Shown here in pieces: positions 1-10,739 of a stretch of 64,000 nucleotides of DNA (position 1 is its first letter; each line of letters begins with the position of its first letter). Location: contig JAZAYU010000205.1 of NCBI GenBank assembly GCA_038501625.1, positions 682,001-746,000 of the forward strand, given 5' to 3'. The translations under genes were made by a program, and so were the position numbers. Source of the DNA: Corbicula japonica (taxonomy: Eukaryota > Mollusca > Bivalvia > Venerida > Cyrenidae). The notes beneath the pieces were generated by a model. It did not search any database. It was not told where the DNA came from and saw nothing but the letters and a program-made list of their open reading frames with translations.

Positions 1-770
1 GAGACTTCGATTTAGGTATTTCTTGAGTTTTTTCTTGAGTTTTTTATGCCTTGCTCTATAACTGTCAACATTATTAACCTTACAGGCGGCAGTAACGGAT
101 CTTACCTAATTTAAAGCCATGCCCAGTTCATTTATAGTATTGCAGAATTGAACCGATATTCTATCGCGTGTATCGTGGTTTGGAAAACATTTTAGGTAGT
201 TGAAAGTGTGCGAAGCCCGGCTTCAAACAACGCAAATGTTTTCATATCCTGATGAACGTGATAAATTATCGATGAATTATTATATTTAAAATTCACTAAT
301 TGTATCAATTCTTACATATAGACGAATTGTAATGTCGCTGCTTTTTAATGAATGTTGGAATAACCACATTGACTTTTGTATCAACATTTTTGTAAACAAA
401 AATACTGATTTAACACGACCAACTATTAATTCAATATGTCAATATGTTTATAAATAAATATATTCATTCAATCAATCAAATAAATGAAAATGAACAAAAG
501 TCTTGTCCGGGAGGAAGACTGGAACTTTTTGCATGTCAACTTTCAACACATTACTTCACCGGCAGTAGTGGCTCAAATTCTGAAATTCTTTTTTCATTGA
601 ATGCATAAAAAAGTTCTCTTTCTATTGATACCAAATTTATACCGGTGGAGCAATGTGGAATAAGATTTCACGCTTTCAAAAGATATTATAACAAGGGTGC
701 CAAACTGACACAAAATACGCCCGTCAAAATGCTGATCATCAAAGTTGCGTAACGATCCGATGAAAATTAT
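1..770. other. No gene seen; AT-rich intergenic sequence
   Basis: I see no convincing exon, RNA gene or clear repeat here. The stretch is AT-rich with scattered stops in all frames and runs into the tandem array that starts near 770. Confidence 0.5.
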
Positions 771-1710
771 TCGACTTGGAGAGCAGATACCGCTAATTCA
801 GTTTTTGGACAATTCAAGAGCCATAATTCAGGAGTGCCTGGGGGGATTCGGCAGGTTATAGAACTTGGTCGAGATATTATGCCCACAAACATATTCACCA
901 AGTTTGATAAAGACCGGAAGAAAACTCTTTGACTTAGAGAGCGGAAACAGTAATTTTGGACAATTCAAGGGCCATTATTCAGGAGTGCCTGGGGGGATTT
1001 GGCTGGTTATAGAACTTGGTCGAGATATTATGCCCACCAACATATTCACCAAGTTTGATAAAGACCGGATGAAAACTCTTTGACTTAGAGAGCGTAAACC
1101 CTTATTTTGGTCAATTCAAGGGCCATAATTCAGGAGTGCATGGGGGATCTGGCTGGTTATAGAACTTGGTCGAGATATTATGTCCACCAACATATTCACC
1201 AAGTTTGATAAAGACCGGATGAAAACTCTTTGACTTAGAGAGCGGAAACAGTAATTTTGGACAATTCAAGGGCCATAATTCAGGAGTACCTGGGGGGATT
1301 TGGCTGGTTATAGAACTTGGTCGAGATATTATGCCAACCAACATATTCACCAAGTTTGATAAAGACCGGATGAAAACTCTTTGACTTAGAGAGCGGAAAC
1401 AGTAATTTTGGACAATTCAAGGGCTATAATTCAGGAGTGCATGGGGGGATTTGGCTGGTTATAGAACTTGGTCGAGATATTATGCCCACCAACATATTCA
1501 CCAAGTTTGATAAAGACCGTATGAAAACTCTTTGACTTAGAGAGCGGAAACAGTAATTTTGGACAACTCAAGGGCCATAATTCAGGAGTGCCTGGGGGGA
1601 TTTGGCTGGTTATAGAACTTGGTCGAGATATTATGCCCACCAACATATTCACCAAGTTTGATAAAGATCGGATGAAAACTCTTTGACTTAGAGAGCGGAA
1701 ACCATGTGGA
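770..1710. repeat. Tandem array, ~150 bp unit, about six copies
   Basis: The phrase 'gagcggaaacagtaatttt' or a close variant recurs near 937, 1238, 1389 and 1540, with further diverged copies near 790 and 1090, giving a period of about 150 bp. Each unit also contains 'gggccataattcaggagtg' and 'ggttatagaacttggtcgag'. The unit type is common in bivalve genomes. Open frames across it on both strands only reflect the periodicity. Confidence 0.9.
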
Positions 1711-1802
1711 CGCCGCCCGCCCGCCCGCAAACCCGCCCGCCCGCAACCCGCCCGCCCGCCGCAGGTGTTCCCATAATACGTCCCGTTTTTCAAACGGGCG
1801 TA
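1704..1802. repeat. CCCG-rich tail and short hairpin ending the tandem array
   Basis: A short GC-rich run of repeated 'cccgcccg' blocks (about 1712-1762) directly follows the last tandem unit, and is followed by a small hairpin built from 'cccgttt' and 'aaacggg' near 1783-1797. Other tandem-repeat elements in this window end in comparable GC-rich stretches (near 51970 and 56420), so this looks like the terminus of a repeat element and not a CpG island. Confidence 0.6.
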
Positions 1803-1959
1803 TAAAAAACCATACTGGACAAGACTTTAAACCATAAGTATAATTATCTCAGTAAATAAAATCTGTTGCGTGGCCTATTCCCATGTGTTGGTCATAACTG
1901 GTACCTTCTTGTCTTTCGTTTACGCCGCAATAATTACTGTCTTTTGAATTGACATACTT

Positions 1960-2065
1960 ATAACAAAATGCTCTCCTTTCCTCTCTTCTTTTTCGCTGAG
2001 TGGGGAGGCGGGGCTTTGTGAGTGTGGCGATTCCTGATATGCATATTTCACTTTTTTTGAAGTTA
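1960..2065. repeat. Dispersed repeat ending in 'ttcctgatatgcatatttcac'-type motif
   Basis: A CT-rich segment followed by 'cctgatatgcatatttcac' matches segments near 7347, 12720, 52845 and 62863, and in inverted orientation near 27615. It is a recurrent dispersed element end. Short frames across it on the minus strand have no protein-like content. Confidence 0.6.
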
Positions 2066-2369
2066 AACAATTAAATCCTAGGCCTGACCGTTTATTTTTT
2101 CTAAGCCACCCAATAAACAATAGCCCAAACATATATGTATTTTATTCAAAACAGGATATTGCGATGGTAATCAAAGCTGGCCGACTGGGGTACTGCGAGG
2201 AAATGACAATAAATGCATTAGAGGTATCATTAGTAATTATAGCAATGAATTTTAAACGAAAAGGCGCGATTTTTAAATAAATGAAACAATTACTTCTTCT
2301 TAGTAGGATTCCCAGACCCAAACAAGAGATGCCACTTCAAAATAGATGAAAAAGGAACTTGGAAAGCCA

Positions 2370-2500
2370 CCGAACACGACAAATATGAAAATTTTGCAGG
2401 CTCGGTTTGACTGAGCCTGTTCATTGGCAGTAATGGAAATGCATATTACTTCCCAGAACTGGGTTGAGCGCAACTCAATATTAACACTTATACGGAATCG
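2370..2500 (+). repeat. Partial copy of a dispersed repeat ('gagcctgttcat' family)
   Basis: The segment with 'aatattttcat'/'gctcggttt', 'gagcctgttcat' and 'cagtaatggaaatgcat' recurs at 46140-46340 and 48205-48320 (inverted), 58325-58450 (inverted) and 61080-61200 (direct). Four of the five copies lie within the zinc-finger exon array. Confidence 0.65.
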
Positions 2501-2624
2501 ACCCTACGATTTCGATAACGGTATTGCGCATGAGCAAAAAGGAGTATCTTGAAACTTTGAAACCGTGTCGCAAAATAAGACTTCTGATAGGACCATGTGA
2601 CTTTCATCCGGGTGGTATAGTCTT

Positions 2625-2672
2625 TTGTGCTTACTTCCGGATTTAAAAACTGAAAAGCCGCCATTTTGTTTC
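2625..2672 (+). promoter_or_regulatory. Housekeeping-type promoter core (ETS-like site plus AAGCCGCCATTTTG)
   Basis: An ACTTCCGG motif (2633-2640), the binding consensus of ETS/GABP factors, is followed 14 bases later by AAGCCGCCATTTTG (2655-2668), a YY1/initiator-type element that often marks the start of animal housekeeping genes. No TATA box is obvious. The sequence downstream ends in a good donor, consistent with a 5' untranslated first exon. This is inference from motifs only. Confidence 0.45.
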
Positions 2673-2746
2673 TCGATTCACATTTTCAGAAGTTCTTTAT
2701 CCATATGTTAGATAACAATTAAGATTAAACTCGCCAAAAAATTAAG
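2660..2746 (+). other. Possible non-coding first exon (5' UTR) of the small gene
   Basis: From the initiator-like motif the sequence runs to 'attaag|gtaaataag', a plausible 5' splice site after base 2746. No ATG opens a useful frame before the donor. It could join to the acceptor at 4921-4923. Without transcript data the link is a guess, based on order, strand and matching splice signals. Confidence 0.3.
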
Positions 2747-3227
2747 GTAAATAAGTTTCTACATTGATTAAAACCTAATATTGTCACAGAGTAAGGGTCT
2801 AACAGTAGACTCCATCGTAGCGATGCGCATTACGGTAGTTGTTTGAATTTTGGTTAATTAATTAAAATACAGAGTGATAAAGTTATAATTACACCGGTTT
2901 CCCCAACATTCTAAACATTGGAAATTTACGACGTTTTTATTCATTTTTTTATTGCATTGATCAACAAGAACAGTAAGTTTAACATTGCAGTTTAGATAGT
3001 AATATCGATTGCTTTCGTTTTAATTTGGTGTGGGAAAGCGATTAGATATTGCGTTGAATTAACTCTGGATATTGTAGATAGACTGGACAGAACTGGTCAA
3101 ATGAAATCTGAACAGCTAATGGCATTGAAGATGTGTATTCATGATCAGGACTCGAACCCAAGGTTCGCAGATATAGCATAAAGCTACTCTGCTAATATAA
3201 GTTGAAATTTGAGGCATGGTAAAGCTG

Positions 3228-3835
3228 TGTTTACCAAATGCTATCTGAATAATGCTTCATTTACAACAAATAAAAATTTTTAGAGCTAAATCTACATTTC
3301 ATTAAAAAAATCAGGCATAGTGTAGAATGATTTAAATAGGAAGCACGGCAAAGCCGTGTTTACCACTTATTATTTCAGATTTTAGGAATAATTGCTCTGC
3401 AGAGGTGTAGAAATGTAGAAATTTTCTTTGACCCACTCGCCCTGCAGGTCGAGTGAATGAGAAAGTGCACTCGCCCTTACAGAAAGAACACTCGCCCTTA
3501 CATTTTAAATAAAATACTCTTTCTGTAAAGCTGTGTTTACCAAATGCTATCTGAATACTGCTTCATTTACAACAAATAAAAATTATTAGAGCTACATTTC
3601 ATTAAAAAAATCAGGCATAGTGTAGAATGATTTAAATAGGAAGCACGGCGAAGCCGTGTTTACCACTAATAATTTATTACAGATTTTAGGAATAATTGCT
3701 TTAACAGGGGTGTAGAAATTTTCTTTGACCCACTCGCCCTGCAGGTCGAGTGAATAAGTAAGTGCACTCGCCTTTATAAAAAGTACACTCGCCCTTACAT
3801 TTTAAATAAAATACTCGTTCTTTTGCAGTTTTTGT
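3228..3835 (+). repeat. Tandem duplication, ~308 bp unit
   Basis: The block starting 'accaaatgctatctgaata' at about 3234 reappears near 3538, including the later phrases 'tcaggcatagtgtagaatg', the hairpin CACGGC(A/G)AAGCCGTG and 'ctttgacccactcgccctg'. The two copies are closely similar, so the duplication is fairly recent. Sequence to about 4260 contains more 'ctcgccc' and 'gtcgagtg' fragments, some inverted. Confidence 0.8.
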
Positions 3836-4429
3836 TTTTCTTTTCGTTCTATCTCTATCTTACTGTCTCGCTCGCTCTCTCGCTTTTCATCATCACCCGT
3901 ATCTTGTGTGAAAAAACGTTATCTTCATTTGTTTCTACATAAGTTTTGACATACAGCGGGAAAATATGTGCACTTGCAGCCTCGTTCTGATTTGGGAAAT
4001 CCAATGAGGATACAAACAAATCGCTGCTGTTACCTTTACATCAGAAACGTTCCGAATACACCGGAAATCGACCGAAATTCCGGAAATCGAATTGTATTTT
4101 GTAAACAAAGTGAAAATATTTCATTTTTTTGAAAAAAAAACACATGTGCTTTGCTGAAAAATTTACTCGCCCAGCTGGTCGAGTGTTTCGGCCGCTTCGC
4201 CCGACCCAACGGATCATTTACTCACCATGGCGAGCGGTCGAGTGGAATTCTACACCTCTGCTTTGTCAAACAAGTAACTGTTACAAGTTCAAATGTGTTG
4301 CATGGTGAAGCCGTGTTGACCATTAATTAAATAGTATAAATTCGAAATTTATTTATTTTATTTAGTTTTCACAGTCCAATAGTTTGTGTCGAGCTTTTGT
4401 ATACATGCCTGGGTCCAGATGTTTGAGTG

Positions 4430-4840
4430 TAATGATCACAACAGACTTCCCGAAAGTTGTAAAAAAGTGTCAGACATGAGGTCCGACAAGATGTGAAAAT
4501 CTGTCTGACCGAAACAATTTCTGTCTGACTGAAACATTTAACACATTAAATAAGCAAAACACAGTATTAAGGGTGTTTTTTTTTCAGTGGTACAAATTGT
4601 CATTATGACGAAAACGTAAAATATTTCATTCCGATATCCTCACTCATTTCCCTCGGAACAGTCTCGAATCAATACAGCAAGTAAAATTGTAATTTAGCGA
4701 GTAAAATTGGAATATGCAGATCAAATTTTTGCCAGACATTCGGTCCTACAACATTGGAAATCACATCTGACCAGTCCAAATTTTACCGGACAGGTCCGAC
4801 AGTCAGGCGACTTTAAGGAAGTCTGTCACTAAGAAAATAA
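4430..4840. repeat. Dispersed 'ctgtctgaccgaaacaa' repeat
   Basis: This segment shares phrases with 14965-15165 ('cgaaagttg', 'aagtgtcagaca', 'tctgtctgaccgaaacaa', 'accggacaggtcc'-like). It carries several internal 'gtccgac'/'gtcggac' short repeats. No coding potential is seen. Confidence 0.6.
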
Positions 4841-4923
4841 ATTTAGTCATCGGAAGGTATGCATGCATTGGGCAAATAATATCGTTTATAAAATTTGTTT
4901 TTTTTTTGTAATTTGTATTTCAG

Positions 4924-5010
4924 TTTGAAGTATAAATATGAAAGATGCGTGGCAACTCTGGTTCAAAGAGCATGAAACTGGAATAGGAGAAAAATTAAAC
5001 TACTGGAGAG
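4924..5010 (+). CDS. Tentative first coding exon of a small protein gene (starts MKDAWQLWFKEHE)
   Basis: The segment is bounded by a strong acceptor ('tttgtatttcag', ending 4923) and a donor ('ggagag|gtaatt', from 5011). ATG at 4938 opens 24 codons (MKDAWQLWFKEH..., ending LNYWR) plus one base, so the intron is phase 1. The peptide is charged and Trp-rich and does not look like repeat translation, unlike everything around it. Reading through the donor runs into an inverted-repeat element at 5091. It joins in frame to the next candidate exon at 8767. The combined product would be about 38 residues (47 with an alternative donor), with no membrane segment or signal peptide. I do not recognise the family; it could be a conserved micropeptide, an upstream ORF or the N-terminus of a longer protein. 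Confidence 0.4.
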
Positions 5011-5090
5011 GTAATTTTTTTTTATTTCCCTTAATAAACAGTACAAACACTCAAACAGCACAGAATTTGCCCTTCCTTTACATGACTATG

Positions 5091-5487
5091 CAGGGCTGGA
5101 CAAACCCACTAGCCCGACGCCTTGGACAAGCTGAAAATTGTATCGGACAATCTCAAAATATCTGATTGCTTGTCCGTGGGCTAGCTCAATTTTTTAGTGT
5201 AGACTAGTTTAAACGTTAATTTGATATGCGCCATTCTCTTTTAGCACCATATGCATATCATATTATAACAGCAATAAGTTTATTACAAAATAACATGTTT
5301 TGAGATCTATTTTAACATTATCAAGCCCCCATGTTACGCTTCCTCTTGAATTTCCTGTTTCTTTCTTTACTGTTAATACTGACCAATCAGAATTTGCTTA
5401 TTTGCGCAAAAGTGGGACAAGCTGAAATGTTTACCCAGCTAGTTCTGGACTAGTTACAAAAAAAAACAAAATTTGTCCAGCCCTGAC
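5091..5487. mobile_element. Short inverted-repeat DNA element, possibly hAT-derived
   Basis: The element begins 'cagggctggacaaa' and ends with the exact reverse complement 'tttgtccagccctg', 397 bp in all, without coding capacity. A terminal CAGGG is typical of some hAT-superfamily elements; I cannot make out a clean 8 bp target duplication. It lies in the intron of the tentative small gene, just after its donor. Confidence 0.7.
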
Positions 5488-6631
5488 TGCAGATTAATTT
5501 CAACAATTACTTGCAACAGGAACCATTTGGCAACTGTAACAATTTAAAAATGGGCACGGCGAAGCCGTGTTTTCCAAGGAAAGAATTAGCAATGAATAAC
5601 TGAATACTCGCACTTTAAGTTTGAATTGTTTGCAAAATAAAGCTGTGTTTTAACCCTTTCCTTCATAGTTACACCATTATTGTGTGCGCGAACAGTTTAC
5701 ATCCAGATCGGCCGACATATCTGTGCCATCTGATCAGGATCTTAACTGTTCGTTTTTTTATTCATTAGGTTATTTCTCACGAAAATGTGCAGATCCTCAT
5801 CAGATGACAGGGATGTGCCGGCTGCTCTTGATTTACACTGGTTACACACACCTTAAATGGTATGTATAGAGGAAATGGTTAAAAGATACAAATTAAGGCA
5901 AATGTTTGACATAACAATTGCAAACGACATCTGTGTTTTCCAAAGAGACAAATTTTTACCAGCAGTTGCTTCTGTAACAATTTTTAATTTGAGACATGGC
6001 GAAGCCGTGTTTCCCAAAGAGGGAAATTGCTGCAAGAACTAAAGAATAATATTTATTTCAGTTTTTAATTTTTTAATACATAGTGAAGCTGTGTACCCAA
6101 ACTGATTAATAATTATTGCTTACTTGCATTCAACACTTGATGCCAAAATCTTTAAGATCAAATTTGACAGAGTTATGCCGCTTCTTGTACATGGACTTTT
6201 TATTTTTAACCTGACTAAGTACCTTAGCAACAAGTGTTTAACTAAATTCCCATCTCAATTATTGTGTTTTGCAATGAGGTACATTTTGATGAGCATTTTC
6301 TCATTTTTTTTTAATTACAGGCACGACAAAGCCGTGTTTTAACCCATTCTCCATAGATACACGATTATTGCGTGTGCAAACATTTTACATCCAGATCAGC
6401 CGGAACATTCGTGCCGTCTGATCAAGATCTAACCTGGTCGCTTTTTTATTCATTAGGTAATTTCTGACCATTATGCAACCTGTGCAGATCCTGATCAGAC
6501 AGCACAGATGAGCCGGTTGATCTGGATCTACACTGGTCACACATGCGTAAAAAGGAGTATGTATGGAAACTTTTTGTCAAAATGACAAATGGCCCCAAAA
6601 CTGTTACCCAAATATTTAAGAAAATACCTAC

Positions 6632-7156
6632 CGTATTAGTGGTTATTTCTGCGGGCTCCAAATCCTGCGGTTTTGTTAAAATTCATGGGTGTTTTTATTT
6701 CTGCGGCATCAAGTTCTTTCATAACTGAACTAAAATTATGTGGTCTCTTTAGAAAGTGGAAATATAAAGATGGATGGCATTGCCATACATACTTATATAA
6801 ATGTAGTAAAAGCTTAATACATGTACTAATACATGTACATTTATTATGTTTGAGTTACCAATCAGCTGCAAATGGAAAATCTGAACGTAATCGTTTATTC
6901 AAATATTGTTTAATAAAGCATGTATAACTGTTGTACATAGCCTTTCGTTTCATCTATTTTTGTATGCAACCCGTTAAAAAAGTGTGTCGCCATTCGTTAT
7001 TACTTTACACATTTATCAAGTCAAAATGTAGAATGCACTGTGACCGTTATAAAGTTCACAAAGGGATAAATTTTCTGCGGATTTTAAATTTGCGGTCATT
7101 TATTTAACCGCAGAAATAGCAGAAATAAAGCCACCGCAGAAATAACCACTTATACG
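6632..7156. mobile_element. Foldback element with ~23 bp termini ('tagtggttatttctgcgg')
   Basis: The left end 'cgtattagtggttatttctg' followed by 'cgg' is matched at the right end by 'ccgcagaaataaccac' plus 'ttatacg', a near-perfect inverted repeat. Internal phrases with 'ctgcgg' suggest subterminal repeats. The element is about 525 bp and non-coding. It resembles the segment at 32750-33005, which has other 'gcgcaa'/'gcggg' phrases. Confidence 0.7.
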
Positions 7157-8766
7157 TTATATGTATATCTAATAATTATTTAAAAATCACATTTTGCAAT
7201 GGCATAAAAATTTATTACTAACTATTAATTAGATTAATTGATTTACGGAATTTTCTGTTACAGACTTTCCGCGATAGTCTGAATTTTAGTATTTGGCTTC
7301 ACCCATAATGTACCATACTATAGCGTTGAGATTCTAGATTTTAACGATCTATTCCTGATATGCATATTCCTTTTTTTACAGAAGAAAGACCGTAAAGTTA
7401 CTTAACATGATTTACCATCATCTAATTGAGTTTCTTACCATGATAAAATTCCGAATTCCATCAAAAGGTTGTAATGACAAATCTTTTTCCCAAAGAAAAA
7501 AAAAATTTACAAGCACTTGCTACTGTAACTTTTGAAGTTGAAGGCAGGGTGAAGTTGTGATTCCCAGTGATTAATTGCTGCAAGAACTTAATGCTTTTCT
7601 CCATATATACACAATTTTATTTGTATGCAACCAGTATAGATCAAGATCAGCTGACAAATTCATGCAATCTGATCAGGATCTACGCTGGTGACATCTCGGT
7701 CAGAAATAACTAATAAATTTTAAAGTGAAAAGCATCGCAAATGTGCCACCTGATCAAGATCTACACAGTTGCCCATGTAATATAATTGTATCTATGGAGT
7801 AAAGGATTAACACCAACAGTTTTTGATGCAGTTGTGGATCTTTACTGTTTGCTTTTAGATCCTTTACATAAAGAAGCAAACATAGTCGATCCAGACTGTA
7901 TACATTTTAACTTTTGCAGGCTGATTTGACTCTAATTTTTTGCTCCTGATAAAAGGCATATCTATGGAGAATAGGGTTAAAGTGCACTAAACCATTGCAT
8001 GTGATGATTTTTTAAAATAACAACATCTATTTTGGGAATGTCTTTGAATGATCCTTTAATATTTTTATTGATGTGTGTTAAAATTTCTTTCATTTTTATA
8101 AATTTTTTTAGATTAATATACCGGTAATAGTACATATTTAAAGAAGTGGTGTTCAGGAAAAGTGAAATTCTTCAATACAGGCACTTGATGTTTTATTAAT
8201 ATCTTGTGGCAAATTTAAAGTTCATGCACGGCGTACCCGTGTTTACCACATTTGGAGGAACTGTTTATTAAAGGGTAAATGAACCACTATTTTGTCATAT
8301 CTTTATTAATTTTGGTGTTCTGAAATTTCTTTGGTATTTTGGGGAGAATAGTTCATGCCATTCCCAGGTATTTCTTGTTCAAATAACTCAGACTTTATAC
8401 TTTCTTTTTCTTTCATTAATATTATTTTAAAAAATCTAACTATTTTACATACCCAAGTGAAGCCACTGTGCTTCAAACACTTTAAACAACCCAAATGTTT
8501 TCCATACCCAAATGAAAGCCATCAGATATGGACTAGATCTTAAACCATTCTGTCTGATCAGAACGTAACAGCTTGCATTTAGATTCTTCAGGTTATTTCT
8601 GACAAATCGTTAACAGTTTAGATCCAGATCATATGACACAGATGTGGTAGGTGATCTGGATCTATACTGGTAGCCCATGTGATAAAAGGCATATTATCTG
8701 GAGGAAAATGTTAAATATAATGTTTACAAGATGAATAATTTCTCAACTCTTCCTGTCATATTTCAG

Positions 8767-8810
8767 GTCCAGGTGATGCTAGAAAGATGGCACAGTCAAT
8801 CATGGGTTAG
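8767..8810 (+). CDS. Tentative last coding exon of the small protein gene (ends ...SIMG stop)
   Basis: After the acceptor 'gtcatatttcag' (ending 8766) the two bases GT complete the Gly codon begun at 5010, giving PGDARKMAQSIMG and the stop TAG at 8808-8810. An alternative donor 'ATGG|gttagt' (exon end 8805) would instead splice to an acceptor 'tttactttttcag' ending 9141, replacing the last Gly by ASLQLQLSAA and a stop at 9172-9174. Both versions keep the frame. I infer coding from the matched phase and the two good acceptors, but no homologue is recognised. Confidence 0.35.
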
Positions 8811-9141
8811 TGCAGCTTTGACAGCAGTATCACAATGAAGTGTCTGATTCAAAGACTGGCACCATGCAAACAAAAGTACTCTTGTAGGTTTATGGTTTTA
8901 TTTTTATTAAAATTCTTTTATTAATAATAAACATAGTATTGTAGCTTATAAATTCCCTTAACACATCTCAAATCTTTCACCATTCTAAATACCATTGTAT
9001 CTGAATAATTTTTCAATGATAGATCTTTTATTTTAAAAGTTGTATTTGTATTTCTATATGTGCAATACAGGTGAAGGTTATTCAGTGTTAAAACTTACAT
9101 AAATGTGGTTCATCATTAATATTAATATTTTACTTTTTCAG

Positions 9142-9950
9142 CCAGTCTGCAACTTCAGCTGTCTGCGGCATGATATGACACGCCTCCACTGTATTTGAAT
9201 TCTCCATCACAAGTTGGAAAATACAAAGCGTTTATATTTTGATAGTTTTCTCTGTCAACGTGGAAAATCTGCAAAAACTAAATGAATTAATGGGTAATGT
9301 ATCATTAATTCTCACAAGTGGTTGGAAAGAGCCAAACAACTACTCAGCAACTTTTATGGGCGATGCTGTGTGAAAACATTAAGTTGTTGATGAACATCCA
9401 AGGTCTTCTTTGAAGAATTTGACTTCTAGCCCAGGATTCTCATTATTTTGCTGTTAAATTGTTTTCATGTGACCAGATCTTCCACTGTATTGCATCCCTA
9501 GTACACATTTTTTGTATGAGTTATGTGTCAGTAATGTTGACAAAACTGTTAACTTTGCATATGTTCTTGGATGCATTTTTGTATGAGTAATGTGTAAGTA
9601 ATGTTGACAAAATTGTTATTTTTGCATATGTTCTTGAGCATTGCATACAGGTCTAGGACACATTATTTGTTTAAGATGTACGGAGTTCTGTTGACAAACA
9701 TTTTATATTCCATAATTTTACTAATGGTTATTTTTACGTACCATCTATTAAAAGCCAGAATGGGTCATCGGCACAAGAAAAAAGGCTGATGACCGCTTTT
9801 GGCTTTCAGTAGATGGATTATGTTTTTGATCATTGCATTGGACACATTTTTTGTAGTTATGTGTCAGCAGTTGACAAAATTATGCCTCTAAGGCCTCTGA
9901 TGCAGTACAATATGAATCACTATCATAACTCTTGACTTCAATATGTATGC
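9142..9950 (+). other. Possible 3' exon or untranslated region of the small gene
   Basis: A clear acceptor ('ttttactttttcag') ends at 9141. The first 33 bases can extend the small protein by ten residues; the rest is AT-rich without a protein-like frame. Within 9500-9660 the phrase 'atgttgacaaaa(c/t)tgtta' and neighbours occur twice about 65 bp apart, a local duplication. Confidence 0.25.
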
Positions 9951-10549
9951 ATTTTATTGCATGTGTGACTAGTGTAGATCTCGATTATTTCGCACATTTG
10001 TAATGTCTGATCGTCCTTAGGACCTTCACTATTTTCATTTTGGTTAGAAATAATACATATATAAGAATGCGAACAGTGTAGATCATGATCAGATCATGAT
10101 CAGATGGGACAACTGTGCCCGCTGATTAAATTCTACACCGTTTAATTTTCAATAAAGGTGTATAGATCTATCAAGTAAAGGGTTAATACCAGTATAGCTT
10201 TAATTAGATATGAACTAAAAAGATATCAAACTGTTTGTTTAATGATTTATTAGGTTATTTCTGACCATAAAGCAAACAGTGTAGATCCTGATTACATGGC
10301 ATGTGTGTTCTGCCTGACAAGGATCTGCAATAAAATTTTGCAGTTATATAGAGGAAAGGGTTAATTCAAACATGGTTTATTTGATTTTACAAAGGTATAT
10401 TTACTAATGAATAGCATATAATTATTGACTGGTTATTCAAATGTGACTGATTTTACAGTTGTTCAAGGTAACTTCGATTTTTAAAATTTTATTTGTGAAA
10501 TAAATCTTTGTGCAATACCAAGAATTATTAGAATTTACTTCATAGTGTC

Positions 10550-10735
10550 AATTATCACCACTTAATGCTAAGACCGCCTTTGGGACTGGGAAACAGAGGT
10601 TATTATAGTTGAGTGGTCTTATATTTTGGGGAGGTATATCAAAACTATAAAATAGGATACTTACTATGAAGGTGGTCTTAATATCAGTGTGGTCTAAATG
10701 AGGGGGTTTACCATACAGTGTATATATACTCCTTG
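10550..10735. repeat. Dispersed 'ggtggtctta' element
   Basis: Short non-coding element with recurring 'gtggtctta' and 'gggactgg'/'gggg' phrases; the left part 'accacttaatgctaagacc' partly complements the right part 'ggtggtcttaatatcagtg', suggesting a degenerate foldback. No protein is supported. Confidence 0.45.
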
Positions 10736-10739
10736 TCAA

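Larger units (their letters stand above)
5560..10370. repeat. Cluster of 'gatccagatca' inverted-type dispersed repeats
   Basis: Segments with forms of 'cagatccagatcag', 'gatcaggatct', 'ggatctacactgg' and 'gttatttctgac' recur near 5690-5880, 6345-6560, 7590-7990, 8530-8720, 9950-10180 and 10235-10370, and again at 14385-14840 and 15270-15500. Pairs of facing motifs form loose inverted repeats. The short frames through these copies are not genes. Confidence 0.75.

Noticed and set aside
865..1793. Repeated 70-120 residue frames on both strands
   Set aside because: They follow the 150 bp tandem repeat and repeat the same peptide each unit; no start context or splice signals.
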